From: a virus
Length of the DNA stretch: 22,017 bases
IMG/VR virus record: IMGVR_UViG_3300031706_000053
Span: 1 to 22,017 of that record
Direction: 5' to 3' (one strand)
In this document: positions 6,518-14,800 of the stretch, piece by piece
Layout of the letters: each line of letters starts with the position of its first letter
Position numbering within the stretch: position 1 is the first letter of the stretch
Position numbers and translations under genes: made by a program
The notes under the pieces: generated by a model
Told to the model about the DNA's origin: nothing
What the model saw: the letters and a program-made list of their open reading frames with translations, nothing else
The model's database searches: none

Positions 6518-6916
6518 ATGAGTGATAGCAAGCCTACCGCAGAGCAGTTAACTCAGGTTTATCTAAAGATAAAGGATAAACGTACGGAGCTTTCGACGGT
6601 ATTTAAAGAGAAGGACGACAAACTAACTGAGCAGTTAGACAAGGTTAAGAAAGCCCTGTTGGGATACTGTAAGGAGCAGGGAGTAGATAGTGTAAAAACT
6701 TCAGCCGGATTGTTTTATAGGTCTGCCAAGACTAGGTACTGGACTAGCGATTGGAGCAACATGCATGAATTTGTTTTAGAGCATGAAGTTCCAGAGTTGC
6801 TAGACAAACGACTTAATCAGAAGAACATGAAGGATTTTTTAGAGGAAAACCCTGACCTTGTACCTAAAGGTCTTAACGTAGACTCAGAGTATGTAGTCTC
6901 AGTAAGGAGGAAGTAA
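6518..6916 (+). CDS. coiled-coil protein resembling phage Gp157/Gam, 132 aa
   Basis: It has a strong ribosome site, AAGGAGAG at 6506-6513, before ATG 6518, suggesting high expression. Residues 8-50 form a long charged helix, likely a coiled coil (QVYLKIKDKRTELSTVFKEK onward). A small domain follows: a beta strand pair SVKTSAGLFYRSAKTRYWTS, then a helix and LNQKNMKDFLEENPDLVP, and a basic end. This plan, a coiled coil followed by a short alpha/beta part, resembles phage Gp157 and Mu Gam, which bind DNA ends or influence host nucleases. The match is by architecture and not certain. It is coupled by a TAATG overlap to the next gene and stands among the DNA-binding genes. Confidence 0.6.
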   Translation: MSDSKPTAEQLTQVYLKIKDKRTELSTVFKEKDDKLTEQLDKVKKALLGYCKEQGVDSVKTSAGLFYRSAKTRYWTSDWSNMHEFVLEHEVPELLDKRLNQKNMKDFLEENPDLVPKGLNVDSEYVVSVRRK

Positions 6917-7164
6917 TGGCAGCATTCGTACCAATTGAAAACGTAGCAAACCACTTTGCAGTGTCTATATCTACTGTCCGTGCGTGGATACGTACCAACA
7001 AAATCCCTAGCGATACTTATATAAAAGTAGGCTCCACTTACCGTTTCAAGTTACCGGAGTTAGAAGCAGAACTTCTAGGTAAACCTGTATCGGTGGGGGA
7101 ACAAGCCCCGCAAGGCGATATGATGTATGAGCAGCTAGAGTTAGATTTAGATGATGACGCTTGA
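6916..7164 (+). CDS. helix-turn-helix DNA-binding protein (excisionase/MerR-like), 82 aa
   Basis: Residues 4-55 form a winged helix-turn-helix of the excisionase/MerR class: VPIENVANHFAVSISTVRAW, then IRTNKIP, a wing near GSTYRFK and a last helix LPELEAELLG. Such proteins bind specific DNA and act as recombination directionality factors or transcription regulators. No integrase was found in this window, so excisionase activity is not supported, and a regulator or DNA-bending role is likelier. The C-terminal tail (YEQLELDLDDDA) is strongly acidic and could bind a partner. Start and stop overlap both neighbours (TAATG and TGATG). Confidence 0.75.
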   Translation: MAAFVPIENVANHFAVSISTVRAWIRTNKIPSDTYIKVGSTYRFKLPELEAELLGKPVSVGEQAPQGDMMYEQLELDLDDDA

Positions 7165-7841
7165 TGAGTAGTAATCGACTACGCCGAATCAGCATACGTG
7201 ATAGCAAGTTTAATGTTATCGCTGACGGCAAAGAAGTTACTCTAGATTCAAGTACTATGGATGTGGTTATAGTAAACGCCGCTTCAGTATCTCGCGCTTA
7301 TTTTGGCGATGCGTATGACCCTAACAGGGTTGCGGTACCTACGTGTTGGTCTTCCGACACACAAGTACCATCAGTAGATGTACCTCAAGAGCAACGGCAA
7401 GCTACGCGTTGCATGGACTGTCCTCAAAACATTAGAGGTTCTGGTCAGTATGGGGGTAGGGCTTGTCGGTTCTCACAACGACTAGCAGTTGTATTTCGGG
7501 ATAAGCCCGAAGAAGTGTATCAATTACAAATACCTGCCACGTCTATATTCGGCAGTGCTGCCAAGGGGGACATGGGGATGCAGAACTATGCACGACTGTT
7601 AGCTAAACATGATACACCTGTAGTTACTATTACTACTCAAGTTTCTTTTGTTAGTGATAGTGTTGTACCAAAACTTTGCTTTAAGCCAGTAGACCGCTTA
7701 GATAAAGACACGCTTGAAATTGTATCTACTATGATTGACCACGAAGATACGTTACAAGCAATCACTATGTCAGTACCTGTAACAAGTGAACCTGTGTCTC
7801 CATTCTCGGTAGTGGAAGGTTTTGAGTTAAACGCAAATTAA
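7164..7841 (+). CDS. conserved phage protein with cysteine cluster, 225 aa
   Basis: The ATG overlaps the previous stop (TGATG). The protein resembles a widespread phage family of unknown function known to me by its MDVVIVNA, PTCWSSDTQ and CMDCPQNIRGSGQYGGRACR blocks. C61, C83, C86 and C101 could bind zinc. The middle is a beta-rich domain (YQLQIPATSIFG, VVTITTQVSFVS, KLCFKPV). The C-terminal end, VSPFSVVEGFELNAN, repeats a motif found in the following SSB gene (SPFGAVEGGF). It lies directly before the SSB gene, 19 bases apart. It is likely a replication or recombination partner, perhaps one that loads or modulates the SSB, but this is inference. Confidence 0.75.
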   Translation: MSSNRLRRISIRDSKFNVIADGKEVTLDSSTMDVVIVNAASVSRAYFGDAYDPNRVAVPTCWSSDTQVPSVDVPQEQRQATRCMDCPQNIRGSGQYGGRACRFSQRLAVVFRDKPEEVYQLQIPATSIFGSAAKGDMGMQNYARLLAKHDTPVVTITTQVSFVSDSVVPKLCFKPVDRLDKDTLEIVSTMIDHEDTLQAITMSVPVTSEPVSPFSVVEGFELNAN

Positions 7842-7860
7842 TTTACTAGGATTTATAAAC

Positions 7861-8586
7861 ATGGCTACAAATAATCAATACCTTATCAACAACGTAGAAG
7901 CCCTATGGCCTCGTATCAATAAGACTTACAAGTTCGACAACGCAGAAAACCGCACGGTTCCGTGTGACGCGTTTGACGAAGGCGCTAAGTACGAGACACG
8001 TTTCCGCATGACTAAAGACCAAGCTAAGGCTCTCTTTGTAGAGATGGTTGCAGCATACGAATCTAAGAAAGAAAAAGGATGGCCTGACAAGTTTGATATG
8101 CCCTTCAAGAAAGAAGAAGACGGATCGTATTCTCATAAAGCATCCCTAAAAGGGGCGTACGGTAAAGATGCTACGTTTAAACCTGTACAGTATGATAGTA
8201 AAGGCGTTAAACTACCAGCCGACTTCATGCTTACCACGGGTAGTACTGTCAACGTGGCAGTTACGTTTACTCCCTATAACATGCGTGAGGCAGGGGTATC
8301 CCTTAGAATACGTGCCGTACAGGTAATCAAGTACGTACCTATGGAAGCTGCATCTCCGTTTGGCGCTGTCGAAGGAGGGTTTCAGTTCTCCGCAGAAGAT
8401 AACCCATTTGAAGTAGTGCCCCCCACTGCACCCGCCGCACCAGCGGAAGTAGTTACCGACGAACTGTTTGGGGGTGATGAAACTGCAAAAGTCGAAGAGC
8501 CTAAAAAAGTAGTTAAGAAGAAGGCTCCCGCACCAAAAGCATCTGATGATGCGCTGGCTGACATAGTAGCCGACTGGGACGACTGA
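7861..8586 (+). CDS. DUF2815/gp2.5-like single-stranded DNA-binding protein, 241 aa
   Basis: This protein should coat single-stranded DNA during replication and recombination. Residues 1-160 form the DUF2815 OB-fold region (LINNVEALWPRINKTYKFDN, then YETRFRMTKDQAKALFVEM, LTTGSTVNVAVTFTPY and VSLRIRAVQVIKY). Then come SPFGAVEGGF (165-174), a Pro/Ala-rich disordered linker, a Lys-rich patch (VVKKKAPAPK) and a short acidic tail DALADIVADWDD. That aromatic-acidic tail is like T7 gp2.5 and bacterial SSBs, which use it to recruit polymerase and other proteins. Expression is its own translation unit: an AGGA at 7849-7852 precedes ATG 7861. The length is usual for the family with an added linker. Confidence 0.87.
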   Translation: MATNNQYLINNVEALWPRINKTYKFDNAENRTVPCDAFDEGAKYETRFRMTKDQAKALFVEMVAAYESKKEKGWPDKFDMPFKKEEDGSYSHKASLKGAYGKDATFKPVQYDSKGVKLPADFMLTTGSTVNVAVTFTPYNMREAGVSLRIRAVQVIKYVPMEAASPFGAVEGGFQFSAEDNPFEVVPPTAPAAPAEVVTDELFGGDETAKVEEPKKVVKKKAPAPKASDDALADIVADWDD

Positions 8587-8683
8587 TACTGTCCCTGTAA
8601 CACCTTAACTGTAGCTAGGAATATTTCCGAAAAGGGCGTGCAAGCGCCCCTGCTACGATGCCTCTCGGAATTAGGTATACATT
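8587..8683 (+). promoter_or_regulatory. structured 97-base leader before the primase-helicase gene
   Basis: No gene is present. GGGCGT at 8634-8639 and GCGCCC at 8644-8649 pair around the loop GCAA (a GNRA tetraloop), one pair being T-G. Outside it, GTAGC 8611-8615 pairs with GCTAC 8652-8656, and TTCCGA 8625-8630 pairs with TCGGAA 8665-8670. These two arms cross, so they form either a pseudoknot or two alternative structures. Such a leader could control translation of the downstream ATG at 8684. No T tract follows the hairpin. Confidence 0.5.
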
Positions 8684-11494
8684 ATGAACACAGAAGATTT
8701 TTTAAGGCGGACACTGGGGAGTGAAGGATATTACTGTCTGTTTTCGTTTCGCACTAAAGACGACAGACGGATACAAAAGTTCTACACTTCCGTAGGGGAT
8801 ATGGCAGATGCCGCACGTGACTTAGACAGTAAGGGATACGATGCTTACTTTGCGCTAGCCACGTTTGAAGAGAACAACTCACGTAAAGTTCCTAACGTGA
8901 AACAACTAAAGTCTTTCTTTCTAGACTTAGATTGTGGCGAGACTAAGGACTACCCAAGTCAAGATGAAGCCCTAGTAGCATTACAGGGGTTCTGTAAGAC
9001 GTTATCGCTACCAAAACCTAAGTTAGTTAACTCTGGGCGGGGCATTCACGCATATTGGTTTCTTTCTGAGCCAGTAGGGTTAGATGACTGGCTACCTGTA
9101 GCGGAGCGTCTAAAGAAGTTATGTGCTGAACACGGGCTATTGGCTGACCCCGCTGTCACCGCCGATGCTGCTAGGGTACTGCGCGTACCTACTACACATA
9201 ACTATAAGACTACCCCTCCTTCCCCCGTAGAGTTTCTCGCGGATGACCATCCTGATGACGTAGACTTCGACAAGTTTTCTGCGTTACTTGGGGGTGGGTT
9301 GATACCAGTCCCTAAGAAGATGATCCCCTCTGGGAGTAACGCGGTCATGGATGCGCTGCTGGGTAACAGGCAGAATAAGTTTAAAGACATTATAATTAAG
9401 ACCATAAACGGTACTGGCTGCGACCAGCTAAAGACTATATGGAAAGACCAAGAGACTTGCAGTGAACCTATGTGGAGGGCAGGGTTGTCTATAGCCAAGT
9501 TCTGCGTAGACTCTGAATCGGCAGCACATAACATATCTAAAAAGCATGAGGGCTACACTCCAGAAGACACACGGGACAAGATGGAACTTATTAAAGGGCC
9601 ATATAAGTGTACGTCTTTTGACGAGTTTAACCCTGACGTGTGCCCAAACTGCCCCAACTGGGGTAAGATAAAGTCCCCCATAGTTCTAGGCAGTAGCGTG
9701 ATGGAAGCAACCGAAGAAGACAATGTAGTGGAAGTGCCAGCACTAGACCTACCGAACGCTCCAACTACCACCTATGTTATTCCGGCGTACCCTAGGCCCT
9801 TCTTTAGGGGTACAAATGGTGGGGTGTATATGCGTACTACTAACGCAGAGGGCGATCCCGACGAGAAGGTTGTATATCACAATGACCTATACGTAGTTAA
9901 GCGCATACAAGATGTAGAGATGGGTGAGGCTGTAGTGGTTAGGCTGCACCTACCTAAAGATGGGGTAAGAGAGTTTACTATTCCACTTACCTCTGTTACT
10001 TCTAAAGAAGAATTACGAAAGCAGATGTCCATGAATGGTGTGGCTGTCTCAAGAATGGATGAACTTATGGCTTACATGACAACATGGGTAAACGAGTTAC
10101 AAGCTACTAGCATTGCATCGGAGGCGCGTAGGCAATTTGGATGGACTGACGATTCCTATACATCGTTTGTAGTAGGTAACCAAGAAATATTCGCGGATAG
10201 TATAAAGGCCAATCCTCCCTCTACCCCCACAGCGGGGTTGTTTCATGCATTTGAACCCAAGGGTACTCTGCAAGAGTGGATCGACATGGCTAATTTCTAT
10301 GACCGTGATGGATTTGAACTGCACCAGTATATGGTTGCATCTGCATTCGGATCACCCCTTATGGCACTTAGTCCTATAGCTTGTTCGGGGTTCCACGTGC
10401 ATAGTAAAGAGAGTGGCCTTGGTAAGACTACCGCTATGTACGTAGGAGCGTCCGTATGGGGCAAACCCGAAGAGTTAGTGCTTGATAAGAACGATACGCA
10501 GAACTCCAGAATGTTACGTGGAGAGGTATACCATAACTTACCACTGTACATTGATGAGATGACCAACGCTAAAGGCGATGACCTATCAGACATGGTGTAT
10601 CAACTGTCTGGGGGTAAGCAGAGAAACCGTATGACAGGTGGTGGAGCAAATACAGAACGGGCACGGGGTAAGCCTTGGAGCCTGTTAGCTGTCACCACGG
10701 GCAATACTAGTATTATAGAAAAGATAAGTATGTACAAGAACGGGCCGAAGGCCGAAGCGCAGCGTATGCTTGAGACTAAGGCAGTTAAACTGTTTAAGGA
10801 AGCGGGTACCAAGAGTATTACCGATGCCCACGCGCAAAACGCGGTGAGTATATACGGCCACGCCGGAACGGTTTACATACAGTACGTTATGAGTAACTTA
10901 GAAGAAGTAAAGAAACTACGCGACTCAGTGCAAGCCAAAATAGATGAAGCGGCGGGGCTTACAGCGGAAAACCGATTCTGGTCAGCAGGTGCGGCAAATA
11001 ACCTTACAGGAGTGCTTGTAGCTAAGAAGATAGGGCTAGTTAACTACGATACTAATAAGCTGTTTAAGTACATTATTAAGCTACTACGTGAGAATATGAA
11101 TGCTGTGGCCGATATGAGTTCTTCTGCGGGAGACACACTCAACGACTATATACACGAGCATTGGGGTAGCATACTTAAAATCAAAAGCACTGACGACTTA
11201 CGCAAGAATCAGGGTAATGGCATGGACGATTTAGTCATCCCCGAACTAGACCCGAAAGTAAGATTGATCGGAAGGTATGAGACTGATCTAAAGCACGCGT
11301 ATTTGCTACCTAAGCCGCTGAAAAAGTGGTGTGGGCAGCAGCAGATAAATTATGGGTCGTTTATGCAGGAACTGAAAGATGATTTTGAGGCGAAGACTAC
11401 TAAGATCAGACTCAGTAAGGGTACGTCGATTAGGCTAGGCTTATCGCATGTACTATTTGTGGACTGCTCTAAGCTGGATGTGAGTACACAGTAA
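8684..11494 (+). CDS. primase-helicase: AEP-like primase with DUF927 ATPase, 936 aa
   Basis: This large replication protein combines priming and unwinding. Residues 60-190 look like an archaeo-eukaryotic primase-type domain: FFLDLDCG with D81 and D83, SGRGIHAYW with S117 and H122, and DAARVLRVPTTHN near 161-173. A cysteine set at C309, C320 and C323 (VCPNCPNWGK) may bind zinc. The C-terminal half is DUF927: residues about 365-550, then P-loop SKESGLGKT (574-582), Walker B LYIDEMTN (D624, E625) and a sensor-like LLAVTTGN. The last about 200 residues have no named domain. The length is typical for phage primase-helicases of this architecture. It probably works with the polymerase and the SSB. 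The primase call rests on motif shape only; the DUF927 part is surer. Confidence 0.87.
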   Translation: MNTEDFLRRTLGSEGYYCLFSFRTKDDRRIQKFYTSVGDMADAARDLDSKGYDAYFALATFEENNSRKVPNVKQLKSFFLDLDCGETKDYPSQDEALVALQGFCKTLSLPKPKLVNSGRGIHAYWFLSEPVGLDDWLPVAERLKKLCAEHGLLADPAVTADAARVLRVPTTHNYKTTPPSPVEFLADDHPDDVDFDKFSALLGGGLIPVPKKMIPSGSNAVMDALLGNRQNKFKDIIIKTINGTGCDQLKTIWKDQETCSEPMWRAGLSIAKFCVDSESAAHNISKKHEGYTPEDTRDKMELIKGPYKCTSFDEFNPDVCPNCPNWGKIKSPIVLGSSVMEATEEDNVVEVPALDLPNAPTTTYVIPAYPRPFFRGTNGGVYMRTTNAEGDPDEKVVYHNDLYVVKRIQDVEMGEAVVVRLHLPKDGVREFTIPLTSVTSKEELRKQMSMNGVAVSRMDELMAYMTTWVNELQATSIASEARRQFGWTDDSYTSFVVGNQEIFADSIKANPPSTPTAGLFHAFEPKGTLQEWIDMANFYDRDGFELHQYMVASAFGSPLMALSPIACSGFHVHSKESGLGKTTAMYVGASVWGKPEELVLDKNDTQNSRMLRGEVYHNLPLYIDEMTNAKGDDLSDMVYQLSGGKQRNRMTGGGANTERARGKPWSLLAVTTGNTSIIEKISMYKNGPKAEAQRMLETKAVKLFKEAGTKSITDAHAQNAVSIYGHAGTVYIQYVMSNLEEVKKLRDSVQAKIDEAAGLTAENRFWSAGAANNLTGVLVAKKIGLVNYDTNKLFKYIIKLLRENMNAVADMSSSAGDTLNDYIHEHWGSILKIKSTDDLRKNQGNGMDDLVIPELDPKVRLIGRYETDLKHAYLLPKPLKKWCGQQQINYGSFMQELKDDFEAKTTKIRLSKGTSIRLGLSHVLFVDCSKLDVSTQ

Positions 11495-11495
11495 C

Positions 11496-11711
11496 GTGTT
11501 ACTAGTAGATGATTTATCGCCCGACGGAATAAAAATCGTAACAAACTGGGACGCTATGCATGTAGGAGCGTCAGTCTTTATACCATGCATCAACACACAG
11601 GCAGCGAAAGAACAAGTTGTAAAGGTGCTTAACCGTAAGCAATGGCAAGTTAAGGCAAAGATAGCTATAGAAAATGGCAGATTAGGTATACGTATCTGGC
11701 GGACTATATGA
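11496..11711 (+). CDS. small conserved phage protein, 71 aa
   Basis: This protein is predicted alpha/beta: strands IKIVTNWD and ASVFIPCINT, a helix AAKEQVVKVLNRKQW, then KAKIAIENGRLGIRIWR. The pattern of a phage-type strand with a Cys-containing IPCIN block and a final GIRIWR is one I associate with small replication-end proteins of unknown function, perhaps DNA-binding. The start is GTG 11496, one base after the primase-helicase stop; the ribosome site is weak, so translation may depend on coupling. It is the last gene of the rightward operon, before the terminator. Confidence 0.65.
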   Translation: MLLVDDLSPDGIKIVTNWDAMHVGASVFIPCINTQAAKEQVVKVLNRKQWQVKAKIAIENGRLGIRIWRTI

Positions 11712-11766
11712 TACTATGTGGGACGTAGTGGGACATTCCCCTGACCCACTTCGGTTGTACCCCCTC

Positions 11767-11804
11767 AACCCCCTGCTCGTTTCCGAGGCGACAGGGGGTT
11801 TTTT
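11767..11804 (+). terminator. rho-independent terminator of the rightward operon
   Basis: AACCCCCTG (11767-11775) pairs with CAGGGGGTT (11792-11800), nine pairs, followed by TTTTTT (11799-11804). Inside the 16-base loop CTCG (11776-11779) also pairs with CGAG (11784-11787). It lies 55 bases after the last rightward gene. On the other strand the hairpin follows the giant protein gene but has no T tract after it, so it serves mainly the rightward operon. The leftward gene ends at 11803, overlapping the T tract. Confidence 0.9.
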
Positions 11805-14800
11805 ATTTTGGTATGGGGCCACCTAAGGACTCTGTCGCTCGTAACCGTTCCCTAAGTCTAGGATCAATATTTACTCCCGAATCACTTTCTAGTGCTCTTT
11901 TTTGCGCCGATTCTATACTAGCAAAAATGGTGGATTGCTCTATTACCACAAAGGGATGATCCTTATTAAATTCCTCTATACGTGTCATAGCCTCCTGCAT
12001 ACCATTGGTGTCACTGTTTATATACGATCCGGTGTGAGCTGCTAATAATTCTTTTCTCCTCGCGTTTATACCTATGTCTAAGTTCTTCTTACGAGAATTC
12101 GATTCCGATTGCAAGGCGTACTCTAAAGGAGGAAACCCTAAGCCAGACATTAGCAAGTCCTTCCCAGTAAGGTTGCCGGATATTACTTGCCCACTTTCTC
12201 CGCTATAGCCTCGGGTGTAGTACCCTCTGTCTTCGTATAAACGCCCATAAGGTAGTACTCTCAAGACATTTGTAACTCCTGTGGGCAAAAACTGCTCTAT
12301 ACCCCTCTGCCAGTTATCTCTTTTAATATCTTCCACACCCCGAATCATTTTTTTAAGGGTGCTCCCAGAAGGGCCACCAAGATAAAGAAACATTAATTCT
12401 TCTGGGGCAGGGTCTCTCAAGTATCTACTATCCCCAAGTAACAAGTTAGACAGCCCTACACGGTTAGACACGTCCACGCCGGAGTAGTACGAAAGTGGCC
12501 CTTTGTACAACATCTGCCCGTGCTTAGAATTAGCGGAGAACAAGTCAGTTAATTCATATAGAGTACTACCTCTAAACTTATCTTCATCGTCATCAGTAAA
12601 TAAGTCACTTATCATAGCGATAAGCCCGTATATGGGAACTCCTTGTATGCCAGCGAAAGCCGCCGACGATACAAACACAGTTGCAAGTTGTTTAGCCCCT
12701 AAAGTACGTATCTCTCTTAACTCTGCCTTAGACATAGTTTTGGTACGCCCTGCTTCCCTAAATATGTCTGCAAAACTTTTTATCATAGTTGTCCACATAC
12801 GTAGGCCATAACTCTTGTACATACCCGCTATCCTACCAAGCCCTGCGCGTATGAGTCTGGGTGTAGTTTCTAAAGTAGCGCCGCCGTTGGTTTCGTGGGT
12901 GATGTAAGCCGCCTCCCTCGCGGCCATTTCTCTCTTTGCAGCGCGGCTACTAGGTACGGCAACGTACTTGCCTTGGAGCTTGCTGTATATCCTTTTGTTG
13001 GACTCCATTACCTGTAGTACTAGGTCGTAAGAACCTAGCAGAGTTGTCTGGCGGTTAAATTTTTCTGCGAAATTAAACATAAACGCAGATGCTTCGCCCC
13101 AAGAAGTAAGGCTGCGTAACTTCTCCGCCGTAGTTTTTGGCGCTTCTCCTTTGTTATCCGCTACGGCGGCTACGTCCATGTCCACGGTGGTGTTTATTAG
13201 CCCCTGCTCCAAGGCAAGTTTAATTATAGGTATGTTACGTTCTAGTTCGTCTACTTTGGCTTGCGCATCGACTTCGGACATAGAAGAGAGGTCACCTTCT
13301 GCAAGTCCTAGTATGTCCTTACGGATTGCGTTTTTTAAAGTTACTTGTAGTTCAATAACGGTCTTATCGTTGCGCGTAGTCCTGACTTCTTTCACATCGT
13401 AGTCTTTGTCTATACGCGCCATATTAGACCCCACATACTTAGACGCCTTAATAAAAGATGCCATCGTAGCTTCTAAGCCAAACCTAGGGGCTAAATTAGG
13501 TATTATAAACAGGCCTATCTGAGACATGTTAACAAGTGCAGACGAAGCATTAAAACCAATGGTGTAAATAAATGCAATTTGGTTAAGTCTTTTTGCCAGC
13601 GAGTCTGTAAACTTATTGTCAGCCCCTTGTATAGAAAATGTTGCCCTGTCAATTAGTTCCTCTAGCACGTAATTGCGTAGAGTTTCAGACTGCCACTGAT
13701 TGTCGCCCGCGTATGGTTCTGCATACGCTTCGTTTATCTTCTCTTTAATAGCATTTATCTTAGCACTACCTCTGAGCTTGACTATCTGCGCGGCTAGAGA
13801 GTAACCTTTCTTGCGTAAAGCTACGTCTGTATTAGGTATAAACCCGAATACGTTATTACGCCCTTGCATGGACTTAGCGAAGGAGGACTCAGGTAAGGCG
13901 GATACGAACAACTGCATTACTTCGGCGCTTACATCAGCGTCCACCTTATTATCCTTTAGTAGCTGTAGCACTTCCGCTACAAGAGAACCAGAAGGAGCAC
14001 TGTTAAATGCGCTTTTCCCGAAGTTACCGTTAAAGTATTCGACTTTGCCATCAATAGCTTCCTTACTTGCTTCAAGCTGGGCTGCTCTAGCTTCTCTTTT
14101 TGTCTCGAACATTAGGAAGACAGGTTGCTTTGTAGTTCGTCCGTTCTCGTCCGTTACATTTATGCTATACGATACTTTGTGCCTTCCTTCACGTACTAAT
14201 GGGAAGTAAACATCTAACTCGCCTTTGGAAGCAAGTTCTCTGTATACCCTCTCTTTCATTTTCACGTTAAGTTCTTTGTTACCGCCCGTAGCCTCGTCTA
14301 TCTTTCCAAATATTACATCCAGCAGATCGTCGTACATTTGCTTGTACATCTTACGTTGAGTTCTAAATTGCTCCTGCCCTTCTGTTCCTAGGGCGTCCCA
14401 ATGCTTACGCTGTAATAACCATACCTCAAACAAATCTTTGCCATCGTTTGATACTTTACCTTCGTACTTAGTCCTTGCGGGTTCTGGGTTGGCAGTAGTA
14501 CCTATTTCGGGGTCTACACCGTATAACGTAGCACCAAACTGAGTGTTGTATATTAGAGTGTTGTAGCTATCAACCAACTTACTATCAACAGAGCTAACCC
14601 ACTTCCTAAATTGTGTGACTACCTTGTCTACATTTTCTGCGCTACGCGTTAAGTCCGCCCGCTGTTTATTAACTAACTCAAGCAAGTCATACCCCAACTG
14701 CCCAAACTTTGTTTTTCTAGCCACGTCTCCTAAAGTTTGTAAGTCAAGTGCGCCTAGTGCTGTCTTAGTAGGTTTCTGAGCTAGTTCAAAGACATCGAAT

